From Hujiaoplasma nucleasis (lineage in GTDB: Bacteria > Bacillota_I > Bacilli_A > Izemoplasmatales > Hujiaoplasmataceae): 64,000 nt of DNA. Position 1 is the first letter of the stretch. Every line of letters starts with the position of its first letter. Below the pieces are notes generated by a model. That model ran no database searches, was not told the origin of the DNA, and saw only the letters and a list, made by a program, of their open reading frames with translations. The stretch covers positions 1,240,001-1,304,000 of the forward strand of contig NZ_CP051151.1 in NCBI RefSeq assembly GCF_013745115.1, given 5' to 3'. This document shows, piece after piece, positions 9,451-18,674 of this stretch. The translations under genes and the position numbers were made by a program.

Positions 9451-10513
9451 GATCAATTACCTTTCCAGTATCTTTATCAAAGATATAAATTCTGTTTCTT
9501 CTTAATGTTAGTTCAACAGTATTATCGTTATCTTCCACTGAATCTGAATCAACCAAAGCTCTAATGTTTTGTCCATTTAATTCAAAGTGAATCATTGTAT
9601 CTCTACCTACATGGAAGATTTCTTTGATATCAACTTTAACTTTTTCTTCAGAATTTTTTTCCGCGACTCTAAAGTGTTCTGGTCTCATACCAATCATATA
9701 TGAACCATCTTTAACATTAAATTTCATGAATTTTTGGTCATTAATCATTAAATAACCATTTTTAATGTCTGCTTCTAAAGTATTAATTGGAGGATTACCT
9801 AGGAATTTAGCAACAAATAAGTTAGCTGGCTCGTTATACATGATTTGTGGCGCAGCGTATTGTTGTTCAACACCAAAGTTTAAAACAACCATTTTATCTG
9901 AAATACTCATAGCTTCTTCTTGGTCATGAGTTACGAAAACAGTTGTAATACCAGTTTCTCTTTGAATTCTTTTAATCTCTTCACGCATTTGCAATCTTAA
10001 ACGAGCATCTAAATTCGATAAAGGCTCATCCAATAGTAATACTCTTGGTTTTTTTACTAACGCTCTAGCAATTGCAACACGTTGTTGCTGTCCACCTGAT
10101 AACTGAGCAGGTTTTCTGTCCAACATTGTTCCAATACCAACCAAATTAGCCATTTCTTTAACTCTAGCAATCGCTTCATCTCTTGGCACATCCATGTTTT
10201 CTAATGGAAACATGATGTTTTTATATACGGTCATATGTGGATATAACGCATAATTTTGGAACACCAATCCAATACCTCTTTTTTCTGGAGCTAATTTTGT
10301 AACATCATCATCTCCAAAAAAGATCTTTCCACTCGTAGGCTTTAACAAGCCGGCAATCATGAAAAGTGTAGTTGATTTCCCACAACCAGACGGCCCTAAT
10401 AAACCAACAAGAGTACCTGATTCTATCGTAATCGATAAATCATCAACAGCTCTTGTATCAGTACCAGTCTTATTTGTGAAAATCTTAGTTAAATTCTCTA
10501 ATCTTAATTCCAT
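9443..10513 (-). CDS. ABC importer ATPase, MsmK/UgpC type
   Basis: ATP-hydrolysing subunit, 356 residues, full family length. Walker A GPSGCGKST about residues 39-47, signature LSGGQQQRVAIARAL, Walker B VLLLDEPLSNLDA, switch His in FVTHDQEEAM, and a C-terminal TOBE region (MIGMRPEHF). Ribosome binding site AGGGGGACATAATAA before ATG 10513. Gene order ATPase-MalF-MalG-lipoprotein-binding protein makes a complete importer. MsmK/UgpC-type ATPases energise oligosaccharide or glycerophosphodiester uptake; which one cannot be said here. Confidence 0.93.
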   Translation of the reverse strand: MELRLENLTKIFTNKTGTDTRAVDDLSITIESGTLVGLLGPSGCGKSTTLFMIAGLLKPTSGKIFFGDDDVTKLAPEKRGIGLVFQNYALYPHMTVYKNIMFPLENMDVPRDEAIARVKEMANLVGIGTMLDRKPAQLSGGQQQRVAIARALVKKPRVLLLDEPLSNLDARLRLQMREEIKRIQRETGITTVFVTHDQEEAMSISDKMVVLNFGVEQQYAAPQIMYNEPANLFVAKFLGNPPINTLEADIKNGYLMINDQKFMKFNVKDGSYMIGMRPEHFRVAEKNSEEKVKVDIKEIFHVGRDTMIHFELNGQNIRALVDSDSVEDNDNTVELTLRRNRIYIFDKDTGKVIDHD

Positions 10514-10555
10514 TTATTATGTCCCCCTAAACAAATAGTTTATATTAATTATTTT

Positions 10556-10575
10556 TGGATCTTAGAGATGATCCA
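10556..10575. promoter_or_regulatory. possible operator palindrome before the ABC importer operon
   Basis: Arms TGGATC and GATCCA (6 bp) separated by 8 bases, 43-62 bases upstream of the ATPase start in the only gap before the importer genes. There is no U-tract on either side, so it is not a terminator. Possible repressor site; weak evidence. Confidence 0.25.
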
Positions 10576-10598
10576 TTTATATAAATGTTGAGTCGTCA

Positions 10599-11408
10599 TT
10601 AACCTAGAAAAGCTTTTGGCTTTTCTTTTCTTTTTTTAAAGAAAATTAAGTACGTCGCAACGATTAATACCACAAAATATGCCCCAAAAACAATGCCGAA
10701 TATGTATAAATATTCATCAACTATCTTCGAGTTATTGGTAATGTCTTTATCTTGACTATAAACGCCTATTCCATTTAACTCATCTTCAGGCAAATTCTCA
10801 TACTCTTCATAATATCCTTCTATATTACCTTTAATCATAAAACTTTCATCTGATAAATTAAAAGCGCTTTCAAATAAAGTGGTTTGATTTTGGTCGATCA
10901 ACAATAAAGAATCATAATTTTTAGAAAAATCAATAAGATCTTTATTAATAATATACTCAATATATTGAGTATCTAAATCGATAGAAACTAAAATATCCAA
11001 CTCTTTATATGGTGCCACTTGAATGTCAATTTGATCTTTAGTAAGACCGTTAGATATTCTTATTTTATCAATATCTTTTAAAGCATTAGGATCTTCGTGA
11101 TAAATCAAGAAAAGCATAAATTCATTAACGGTTAAAATATCTTCTTTGATTTCAGTTCTAACTATTTCAAAGGCTCTTATTTGATAGCCGTTTTCATTAA
11201 TTTCGATAAGCGGCTCTTCTTTATGATAATCTGGCAAAGATGCATAGAAATAATAAAAATCAGGTAAATCAGAATTTTCATCTGTCAATGAGTTGCCAAA
11301 AACATCTTCTACATATTTTTGAAAAACCCATTGAACTGATAGTTGAAAAGCAACCAGAAATATCCCTACCGCAAACATTGCATATAAGAATCTTCCGAAT
11401 ACTTTCAT
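10599..11408 (-). CDS. bitopic membrane protein of unknown function
   Basis: 269 residues: one N-terminal helix (about 7-28), an acidic presumably extracytoplasmic domain of about 200 residues, then a second helix near the C-terminus (GIVFGAYFVVLIVATYLIFF) and a basic tail (KKRKEK). Starts with an ATGA overlap on the stop of the upstream nuclease-like lipoprotein, so the two are translationally coupled. No family recognised. Its position suggests a surface function linked to that lipoprotein. Confidence 0.7.
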   Translation of the reverse strand: MKVFGRFLYAMFAVGIFLVAFQLSVQWVFQKYVEDVFGNSLTDENSDLPDFYYFYASLPDYHKEEPLIEINENGYQIRAFEIVRTEIKEDILTVNEFMLFLIYHEDPNALKDIDKIRISNGLTKDQIDIQVAPYKELDILVSIDLDTQYIEYIINKDLIDFSKNYDSLLLIDQNQTTLFESAFNLSDESFMIKGNIEGYYEEYENLPEDELNGIGVYSQDKDITNNSKIVDEYLYIFGIVFGAYFVVLIVATYLIFFKKRKEKPKAFLG

Positions 11409-13354
11409 TCCCAGAACCCTAAATTATTATCTTTAGCAAATTTTTCTGCTTCATCAAACCATCTATACATATATCTATTGTTAACAATTAATCTAGAAGT
11501 TGTATTATATTCATCTCTACTAAATCCGTTTTTAACCAATTGATAATTCACTAAAACCATACCGGTTAAATATTCAGTATATACTAATTCTCCACTACTA
11601 TTTAAGATATCTATAGATAATATATCAGTTCCTAAATCAACCCAAACTAAACCTAGATGTCTTGAATAATTATCTTGTGTTCCTAAGTCAGGATCGCTTT
11701 GTAAATAGATTTTTTTATTATTGTTTGCTGCATATTGCAAAATTGTTGTTGTATAGGCTTTCGCCTCTAAAGACCAAGGTTCAGGATCTCCATAAATATT
11801 ATTGCCATACTCGTCTTGACCAATAACAGGTCTAGTTTCAGTAGTATCATTTCCTAAAAACCTTACTCTTTGATCTCCATCAAAACCTGGAGAAAAAGCA
11901 ACAGTATCTCCGTCACTAATATGACCTAAAGTCACTGAAACTAATCCAGACTCTTCAGCGTAAAAACCATACCCTAACATTTCTGAAATAGTGAACTGAT
12001 CCATCGTTAACTGTAACTCATTAGAAATAGGGTGTTCACCAAGGATTTCAAAATATCCTGGAACAAAACTTTGCCAATCAAAAATATTAAATATTCGACT
12101 TCCTGATTCGATAGTACTTCTTCTAACGAAAATTTCATTGTCCATTAAAGATGTTCTATCACCAACTTGATAAATGGTATCAATATAGGTGTTATTTTGG
12201 TTGACTCTTAATTGAATGGTATCATTTCCATCAAAAATCAAATCATCTGATCTTAAATCAGCATATCTTTGTAAAGAAGCGGTTGAACTTTTCGCAACTA
12301 TTAAATAAGTTTCGTTGGCAAGTAATTGCCCATCTAGGTCTACCCTATGGGTGACTTCATATGAACCGTATTCAAAAATAGCGATATGATAATTTGATAA
12401 GTCAATAGTAGTATCAGTAGCATTATAAATTTCTAAACCAGTATCAGTGTCACTATCAATATATTTAGAAATCATTAATGAAGTTTCATCATCAGTAAAA
12501 CTGTTCTTATATAAAACAACTTCGATAGTAGATACTTCGTCATAATAATCTCCAGCTTGATGATCAACATAATAAGCAAAAGTATCTTCAGGATAATCAT
12601 CATCCAAAACATATGAGAAAGTATAATTAATCATTAAAGCAGATAATTCACTAGAAATTTGTCTTTTAATTTTCCCATCTAAGTCAGGTAATTGAGCAGA
12701 ATTATAACCAACATAAATTATAAACTCTTCATCTGGCGAAACAATATCTCCTATTTGATGATCCTTATAACCAGCAAAAGTTTGGTCTTCCACGCTATTG
12801 TCAGTAATAATTTCAATATCATAATTTGTGATTCCTCTTCTCATTAAGTATCTATCAATATCGATATCCTTTAAGCCAGTTAAATCTGGTAAATATATAG
12901 TTTGGGTTGATAAAACAACTTCAATTGTTTCATTAACAAAAACACTTTGTCCTTCTTCAAAAGATGAACCATATCTAATAAAAGTACCTTCTTCTTCATC
13001 TAAATCACTTTCATAAATAAAGTTATAAGATAAAGATAAGGCATTAAACGAATCAATGATTTCATTTTCACTTAAACCATTTAAATCGGGCAAAACAACA
13101 GAAGCAATTGTTGTCGGTTCTTCTGTTGTAGGTTCTTCAGTTGTGATTTCCACTGTCGTTGGTTCTTCTGTGGTTGGTTCTTGAGTTGGAGCTTCTGTAG
13201 GTTCTTCAGTCGTTAAATCTGATGTTATTTCTTCAGTTGTCTGCTCCAAAGTCGTAGATTCAGTAGGTTCTAAAGTACTTGAATCTCCAGTACATGAGAT
13301 GAAAACAAATAATCCCATGACAAAAACAAGAGATAAAATAAATTTATTCTTCAT
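11405..13354 (-). CDS. lipoprotein: PASTA-like repeats, lamin-tail-like domain, thermonuclease-like domain
   Basis: 649 residues. Start chosen at ATG 13354 (AAGGAGAGTTTTACA) over an ATG 18 bases upstream. Lipobox FISC, Cys about 21; Thr/Glu/Pro stalk to about residue 70. Three consecutive about 65-residue units of PASTA pattern follow (LPDLNGLSENEIIDSFNALS, LPDLTGLKDIDIDRYLMRRG, LPDLDGKIKRQISSELSALM). Next is a lamin-tail-type segment (GLEIYNATDTTIDLSNYHI), then a C-terminal Staphylococcal-nuclease-like domain (DGDTVAFSPGFDGDQRVRFL then DTTETRP; later RHLGLVWVD and NNLGFW). The active site reads like a TNase family member that may be degenerate. Probably digests or binds nucleic acid at the cell surface; activity is inferred. 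Confidence 0.75.
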   Translation of the reverse strand: MKNKFILSLVFVMGLFVFISCTGDSSTLEPTESTTLEQTTEEITSDLTTEEPTEAPTQEPTTEEPTTVEITTEEPTTEEPTTIASVVLPDLNGLSENEIIDSFNALSLSYNFIYESDLDEEEGTFIRYGSSFEEGQSVFVNETIEVVLSTQTIYLPDLTGLKDIDIDRYLMRRGITNYDIEIITDNSVEDQTFAGYKDHQIGDIVSPDEEFIIYVGYNSAQLPDLDGKIKRQISSELSALMINYTFSYVLDDDYPEDTFAYYVDHQAGDYYDEVSTIEVVLYKNSFTDDETSLMISKYIDSDTDTGLEIYNATDTTIDLSNYHIAIFEYGSYEVTHRVDLDGQLLANETYLIVAKSSTASLQRYADLRSDDLIFDGNDTIQLRVNQNNTYIDTIYQVGDRTSLMDNEIFVRRSTIESGSRIFNIFDWQSFVPGYFEILGEHPISNELQLTMDQFTISEMLGYGFYAEESGLVSVTLGHISDGDTVAFSPGFDGDQRVRFLGNDTTETRPVIGQDEYGNNIYGDPEPWSLEAKAYTTTILQYAANNNKKIYLQSDPDLGTQDNYSRHLGLVWVDLGTDILSIDILNSSGELVYTEYLTGMVLVNYQLVKNGFSRDEYNTTSRLIVNNRYMYRWFDEAEKFAKDNNLGFWE

Positions 13355-13390
13355 TGTAAAACTCTCCTTCATGGCAAAAAATCTTGAAAA

Positions 13391-13672
13391 TTATATAAAA
13401 ATCTTCAAGATATTATCCAATATGTTTGTGTATTCCTTGATGAGATAAAATGCACCAGCTAGCACTGCTAGTATTATGAATGTTTTAATGAATTTTTTAA
13501 TCATTACAAACAAGCCTACTAAAGTTAAAATAGCAACAGCGAATAAAACCAGACTGGCAGCCCATGGCTCAATGTTTTCTAGATAGAAAACAATACTATC
13601 AATAAGCTTCCTTAAACTGTCATTAACAGTATCCATAACCGCTAAAGTTTTCATCAAACTAATTCGATGCAT
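13391..13672 (-). CDS. small membrane protein
   Basis: 93 residues from ATG 13672 (GGGAGGCACACA before it; an upstream in-frame ATG lies across that site). Two hydrophobic helices (AASLVLFAVAILTLVGLFVMI and FIKTFIILAVLAGAFYLI) with a short basic loop between. First gene before the lipoprotein block. No family recognised. Confidence 0.6.
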   Translation of the reverse strand: MHRISLMKTLAVMDTVNDSLRKLIDSIVFYLENIEPWAASLVLFAVAILTLVGLFVMIKKFIKTFIILAVLAGAFYLIKEYTNILDNILKIFI

Positions 13673-13759
13673 TGTGTGCCTCCCATAATTCATTTATAAG
13701 GTATCAATATATAATAACACATTGTTTATATTTTTTTAAGTAAAAATTTATGAAAAAAC

Positions 13760-14359
13760 TTATATTTTTTTTCTATTTTCGATAGCTTTCGATAAAGTGA
13801 GTTGATCTGCATATTCTAAATTCAATCCGACAGGTACACCATAACCTATTCTCGATATAATCAAATCAGTATTTTCTAATACTCTTTTTATATATAAAGC
13901 TGTTGTTTCGCCTTCTTGAGTCGATGAAGTAGCGATGATAATTTCCTTAACTTTATCTTTACTAACCCTATCCCATAAATCTTTTAAAAACAAGTCATCA
14001 GGTCCTATACCATCAGCTGGAGACAAAACTCCGTTTAACACATGATACAAACCTTTATATTGTGATGTTTCTTCTATAGAAAAAACATCCTTAGCATTTT
14101 CAACAACCAAAATGATTGAAGAATCTCTATGTTCATCTTTACATATATGACAGACATCATCATCCGTCAAATTATGGCATACTTGACAATGCTTGATATT
14201 GTCTTTTAAATCTATAAAAGCTTGAACCATGGTTTTAACTTCTTCTTTGTCTAGTTTATTGATGGTATGAAAAACAAATCTTTCTGCTGTTTTTCTGCCA
14301 ACACCAGGATACTTCATAAACTCTGTAATTAAATTTTCAATTGATTTTGGAAAGTTCAT
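13760..14359 (-). CDS. recR: recombination mediator RecR
   Basis: 199 residues, normal length. N-terminal helix-hairpin-helix (PGVGRKTAERF), four-Cys zinc finger (CQVCHNLTDDDVCHIC), Toprim domain (ILVVENAKDVFSIE) and the C-terminal GVPVGLNLEYADQLTL. Acts with RecO/RecF in gap repair by loading RecA. The start codon directly follows the stop of ebfC, the conserved dnaX-ebfC-recR order of Firmicutes. Confidence 0.97.
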   Translation of the reverse strand: MNFPKSIENLITEFMKYPGVGRKTAERFVFHTINKLDKEEVKTMVQAFIDLKDNIKHCQVCHNLTDDDVCHICKDEHRDSSIILVVENAKDVFSIEETSQYKGLYHVLNGVLSPADGIGPDDLFLKDLWDRVSKDKVKEIIIATSSTQEGETTALYIKRVLENTDLIISRIGYGVPVGLNLEYADQLTLSKAIENRKKI

Positions 14360-14668
14360 CTAGAATAACCCAGGGATAGACATGCCTTGAGTGACAGACT
14401 CAATAGCAGATTGTAACTCAGCATCTGCCTTTTTAATCGCATCATTCATGGCGGCTACCACCATATCTCCTATCAAATCAAAATCTTCTACATCAACCTT
14501 ATTTTTATCAATATCAACAGCTAAGACCTGTTTATTTCCTTTAATTTTTACTTTAACTGCAGAACCACCAGATTGTCCATAGAAAATTGATTGGTATACT
14601 TGATCTTGAACATCTTTTAGATCTTCTTTCATTTTATTAAAATTTTGCATCATTTGTGGATTAAACAT
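14360..14668 (-). CDS. ebfC: nucleoid-associated protein YbaB/EbfC
   Basis: 102 residues with the family core (MFNPQMMQNFNKMKEDLKDVQ, GNKQVLAVDID, MVVAAMNDAIKKAD). Small dimeric DNA-binding protein of the nucleoid. Ribosome binding site TTAGGAGGAAATTTT. Lies between dnaX and recR as in most Firmicutes, abutting recR with no gap. Confidence 0.95.
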   Translation of the reverse strand: MFNPQMMQNFNKMKEDLKDVQDQVYQSIFYGQSGGSAVKVKIKGNKQVLAVDIDKNKVDVEDFDLIGDMVVAAMNDAIKKADAELQSAIESVTQGMSIPGLF

Positions 14669-14679
14669 AAAATTTCCTC

Positions 14680-16614
14680 CTAAGGCTTAATTTTCACCAA
14701 ATCTCCAAACGCGCTTTTTGCTTCTGATACAATTTTTGATTCTTGTTCCTGTTCAGTAGTTTCGCTCATTTGGGATACATCTTTTAGACCATCACAATAA
14801 ATTTGTGATAATTGTATATATTTCACACCTTTACGGTACATTTCTTTAAATTCTTCTGTAATATCATCAAATACATTCGTAGGTAAAGCCATATAATCAA
14901 TCTCGCGATTAAATTTATTATATAAGACATTTCTCATCAAGTTTTTATTTTGAAGTGTCATTAACTTGTTACAAATAGTTGCACTTGAAAAAGTAATAAT
15001 AATTTTATTCTTTTTAGAAGCAACGACTTGTCCTGATTCAAACAAAGATGCTATATATCTATCATCCTTATTATCTAATCCTCTTTCAAAACCATACCAT
15101 TCATCATTTAAGTATTTACGATCAGAAACATCACCATTATTTAAAACCTCTTCCACAAACTTAATATCATATGTATTAGAGATATCTGTACACATATCGT
15201 TTTTAATCTCTTCTTTTAAATCAAGTGTTTTTAATGTTTCTTCATCATCGATGTTATCATTGACGGACTCATTGACTTCTATAGAGTCTTCGTCATCCTT
15301 AGAATCTCGAAAGTCATCACTGATAATATTGATTTCTTTTTCATCATTAGTTTCTATCTCTTTATTTATAAAAACCTTATCTTCAATAGTTTTTTCTTCT
15401 ATTTTAGGTTCTTTATATAGAGTTTCTTTAACAAGCGGTTTAAATTTAGTTACTTGATTCAATTCTTTTTCTAAATAGCGCACTCTTTCTTCTAAAGCAT
15501 CAATTTGATTCGCGTACTCTAAAGAATGTTTTAATTCTTGGTCAGTCATTTTTAAAAAACCTAATTCTAAATATGTTTTAGCTTGTCCAGACCAAGACAT
15601 TTCATTAAGTGTTTGATTTAATATGTCTAAAATATTAAATAGACGATGATTATCTATATTTAAAGCAAAATTTTTAAACTCTTCATAATCACTATAAATA
15701 GAATAATTATTAATATGATTTAAATTCTTATAAACCAAAAGGTTTTTAAAAAAATCAATCAAGTCTAAAGTGATTTGTTTGATTTCCTTACCCTCGCTCA
15801 ATAAATCACTTAATAATTGTATGGCTTTTGACGGTTCAAATTTAATGATCGAACTCACCATTTCAACCAATTTGTTCATAGATACAGTTCCACAAATTTC
15901 ATTGACATGGTCTAGATTAATTGTTGAAGGAGAATATGCATAAACTTGATCTAACAAACTTATAGCATCTCTCAAGCCGCCGTCTGCATATGAAGCAATT
16001 TGTTTAACAGCTTCTTCAGAAATTTGGATTTTTTCTTGTTCAGCGATTTCAAATAATTTATCAATGATATCAGCATTTGAAATTGATTTAAAATCAAAGC
16101 GCTGGCACCGGGAATGAATAGTTGCGGGTATTTTTTGTGGCTCGGTCGTACACAAGATAAAAATAACATGTTGTGGTGGTTCTTCCAAAGTTTTCAACAA
16201 AGCGTTAAAAGCTCCTGTTGATAACATATGAACTTCATCAATGATATAAACCTTATATTTAACATAGCCAGGTAAATATTTAACCTTATCTCTTAACTCT
16301 CTAATTTCATCTACACCATTATTACTAGCAGCATCAATTTCAATCACATCTGAAATAGTGTTATTTGAAATCCCTAAACAGTTTTCACAAACGTTACACG
16401 GGTTATCCGTTGGCGCTTCAACACAATTGATTGCTTTAGCAAAAATTTTTGCGATTGATGTTTTTCCGGTCCCTCTAGGTCCGCTGAATAAATAAGCATG
16501 GGCAACACGATCATTCTTTAAAGCATTTTTTAAAGTTTGAGTAATATGTTTTTGTCCAGCAACCTCATCAAAACTTGCTGGTCTGTAAATCCTATACAAT
16601 GCTTTATAACTCAT
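14680..16614 (-). CDS. dnaX: DNA polymerase III subunit gamma/tau
   Basis: Clamp-loader ATPase, 644 residues. Walker A GPRGTGKT about residues 45-52, zinc module C(x8)CNVCENC about 65-80, Walker B VYIIDEVHML, sensor-1 CTTEPQKIP, then an acidic linker (about 390-510) and a C-terminal tau-specific region. Start ATG 16614 has GAGGAGGCAAAG. I saw no obvious slippery site plus stop that would make gamma by frameshifting. First gene of the dnaX-ebfC-recR run. Confidence 0.97.
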   Translation of the reverse strand: MSYKALYRIYRPASFDEVAGQKHITQTLKNALKNDRVAHAYLFSGPRGTGKTSIAKIFAKAINCVEAPTDNPCNVCENCLGISNNTISDVIEIDAASNNGVDEIRELRDKVKYLPGYVKYKVYIIDEVHMLSTGAFNALLKTLEEPPQHVIFILCTTEPQKIPATIHSRCQRFDFKSISNADIIDKLFEIAEQEKIQISEEAVKQIASYADGGLRDAISLLDQVYAYSPSTINLDHVNEICGTVSMNKLVEMVSSIIKFEPSKAIQLLSDLLSEGKEIKQITLDLIDFFKNLLVYKNLNHINNYSIYSDYEEFKNFALNIDNHRLFNILDILNQTLNEMSWSGQAKTYLELGFLKMTDQELKHSLEYANQIDALEERVRYLEKELNQVTKFKPLVKETLYKEPKIEEKTIEDKVFINKEIETNDEKEINIISDDFRDSKDDEDSIEVNESVNDNIDDEETLKTLDLKEEIKNDMCTDISNTYDIKFVEEVLNNGDVSDRKYLNDEWYGFERGLDNKDDRYIASLFESGQVVASKKNKIIITFSSATICNKLMTLQNKNLMRNVLYNKFNREIDYMALPTNVFDDITEEFKEMYRKGVKYIQLSQIYCDGLKDVSQMSETTEQEQESKIVSEAKSAFGDLVKIKP

Positions 16615-16653
16615 CTTTGCCTCCTCTATAAACTTAAAAATATATCGTACTTA

Positions 16654-17151
16654 TTATACCTTATTTTCCTTGTTTTTTCCATTCAAATCCCTGTTTTCTT
16701 TGAGATAGTCAACCACAAATTGCATGGCTTTATATTCGATGGTATCTTTTTTAAATTTTTTCTCTAACTTTTCTATAGTAAAGACTTCATCCTCACCATC
16801 CATGTATATTTTATAAGCGATTTTTAAAGATGCTTGAAATTTTTGGTTAATTTGTAATCTTCGATAATCTTCAATTAAAAAAGCATTTGCATCTCTCATT
16901 TTTTGACCGATAGTATCTAGAAATTTACTTTCATAATCAACTTTTTGTTTTCGATTAAAAATCTTATCTAGAATCCAATCACTAGACCAATAAATAAGAA
17001 TAAAAAACAAAGGAATAAACCATGTCGAATATAAGTCGCTTAAAGGCGTATCATCTCTGATCATCTTAAAAATACTGTAAGCTATTATTAAGACCGATGA
17101 TAGAATAAATAATGTTAAATAAAATTTAAATGGTTTTCTGAATTTTTTCAT
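16654..17151 (-). CDS. two-helix membrane protein, function unknown
   Basis: 165 residues; two predicted helices near the N-terminus (FYLTLFILSSVLIIAYSIF and TWFIPLFFILIYWSSDWI), followed by a cytoplasmic, Lys/Asp-rich helical domain that contains DGEDEVFTIEKLEKKFKKD. Ribosome binding site GAGGTGAACAT. Ends 39 bases before dnaX and may be in the same transcript. No family recognised. Confidence 0.6.
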   Translation of the reverse strand: MKKFRKPFKFYLTLFILSSVLIIAYSIFKMIRDDTPLSDLYSTWFIPLFFILIYWSSDWILDKIFNRKQKVDYESKFLDTIGQKMRDANAFLIEDYRRLQINQKFQASLKIAYKIYMDGEDEVFTIEKLEKKFKKDTIEYKAMQFVVDYLKENRDLNGKNKENKV

Positions 17152-17230
17152 ATGTTCACCTCGTTTTTATGCTATGTATATTATACAACAAATTCATAAA
17201 ATATGTTACAATAATGAAGAGATATCTGAA

Positions 17231-17262
17231 AGGAGGATATAAGCTTTTGCTTATAACTAAAT
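17231..17262 (+). promoter_or_regulatory. mnmE ribosome binding site with intervening hairpin
   Basis: AGGAGG at 17231-17236 is 26 bases from the ATG at 17263, too far for normal initiation. Between them is a perfect 7-bp hairpin: TATAAGC (17238-17244), loop TTTT, GCTTATA (17249-17255). Folding it out leaves an effective spacing of about 8 bases. An in-frame stop at 17254-17256 rules out an earlier start. Confidence 0.6.
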
Positions 17263-18612
17263 ATGATTTTTGATACCATTGCAGCAAAAACCACAGCTGA
17301 TGGCTCAAGCGCCATCAATGTTATAAGAGTATCTGGTAGTGATAGTTTTAATATAGTAAATTCAGTTTTTAAAGGACCTAATCTGTTAAAACAAAAGTCG
17401 CATACCGTACACTATGGCCATATTCAAGATAAAAACAATATCATTGATGAAGTGATGGTTAGCATCTATAAATCACCTAAGACTTTTACAAGAGAGGATG
17501 TTGTTGAAATCTCTTGTCATGGCGGTAATTTCATCGCTGATGAAATTCTTAAGTTGTTAATCGCTCATGGCGCAAGAATGGCTCAAAATGGTGAATTCAC
17601 TAAAAGAGCTTACTTAAATGGCCGTCTTGATTTAACCGAAGCAGAAAGCATCATGGACTTAGTCAACGCTAAATCTCATAAGCAACTCCAGTTAGCCAAT
17701 AACCAACTCAAAGGTGATGTAAAGAGACTTGTAGATGAATTGCAAGAAAGAATATTAAATATTATCGCAAATATAGAAGTCAATATTGATTACCCCGAAT
17801 ATGATGATGTGTTAGAGATGACTAATGAGATACTAATCCCTAATATAGACATATTATTAAATGAAATCGAACAGATTATCAAAGAATCGGAAACTGGAAA
17901 ATTGATTCGAGACGGGATTAAAACTGTTATCGTCGGCAAACCAAATGTTGGTAAATCAACCTTATTAAATACTCTATTAAAAGAGGATAGAGCTATTGTC
18001 ACTGATATATCAGGAACCACGAGAGATTTAATTGAAGCAGATTTAAATTTAGATGGGGTTATTTTAAAACTCATTGATACAGCCGGAATTAGAATCACTA
18101 AAGATGTTATAGAAAACATTGGCATCCACAAAACAAAAAAAGCTATTGAATCCGCTGACTTAATTCTTTTAGTTTTAAATCAATCAGAAGAATTAAAAGA
18201 TTTAGACAAAGAACTTTTAGAACTTACTAAAAATAAGGAACGTATTATTCTTGGAAATAAAATGGACTTGGGCAAAAAGATTAATTTAGACAATGAATCT
18301 ATCATTAATATATCCGCCAAAAACAAAGAAGGTATTGAAGAGTTATCTAAAGCTGTAAAAAAACTATTCATTGATGAAAAGATATTAAACAGTGACAGAG
18401 CCTTGTTGTCAAACATAAGACACATAGGAAAATTTAAAGAAGTAAAACAAGCTTTGCTTGACGCAAAAAAAGCTTCTATCAATCAAATACCCATTGATTT
18501 TGTTGAAATAGATCTTAGAAAAGCATGGGCGAATTTAGGTGAAATCACCGGCCAATCATCCAACGAAGATTTGCTCGATCATTTATTTTCAAAATTTTGT
18601 TTAGGAAAATAA
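17263..18612 (+). CDS. mnmE: tRNA modification GTPase MnmE
   Basis: 449 residues. N-terminal tetrahydrofolate-binding domain beginning DTIAAKTTADGSSAINVIRVSG, central helical domain, inserted G domain (P-loop GKPNVGKST, switch DISGTTRD, DTAG, and NKMD), and the terminal CLGK motif with the catalytic Cys. With MnmG it installs the carboxymethylaminomethyl/aminomethyl group on U34 of tRNAs. MnmG is not in this window. In many Firmicutes mnmE follows yidC and khpB near the origin; here it lies about 32 kb away. Confidence 0.97.
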   Translation: MIFDTIAAKTTADGSSAINVIRVSGSDSFNIVNSVFKGPNLLKQKSHTVHYGHIQDKNNIIDEVMVSIYKSPKTFTREDVVEISCHGGNFIADEILKLLIAHGARMAQNGEFTKRAYLNGRLDLTEAESIMDLVNAKSHKQLQLANNQLKGDVKRLVDELQERILNIIANIEVNIDYPEYDDVLEMTNEILIPNIDILLNEIEQIIKESETGKLIRDGIKTVIVGKPNVGKSTLLNTLLKEDRAIVTDISGTTRDLIEADLNLDGVILKLIDTAGIRITKDVIENIGIHKTKKAIESADLILLVLNQSEELKDLDKELLELTKNKERIILGNKMDLGKKINLDNESIINISAKNKEGIEELSKAVKKLFIDEKILNSDRALLSNIRHIGKFKEVKQALLDAKKASINQIPIDFVEIDLRKAWANLGEITGQSSNEDLLDHLFSKFCLGK

Positions 18613-18640
18613 TGTTTCATATGAAACCTTGTAAAATAAA

Positions 18641-18670
18641 AAAGACATTCAATATTTTTTGAATGTCTTT
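18641..18670. terminator. bidirectional terminator between mnmE and ttcA
   Basis: Stem AAAGACATTCAA with TTGAATGTCTTT, 6-base loop, A-tract before and T-tract after, so it can end both convergent genes. Confidence 0.85.
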
Positions 18671-18674
18671 TGTT

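Noticed and set aside
14680-16614. Programmed frameshift in dnaX producing gamma
   Set aside because: No A-rich slippery heptamer followed by an early stop was seen; AAAAAG near 15015 is inside the tau-specific region.
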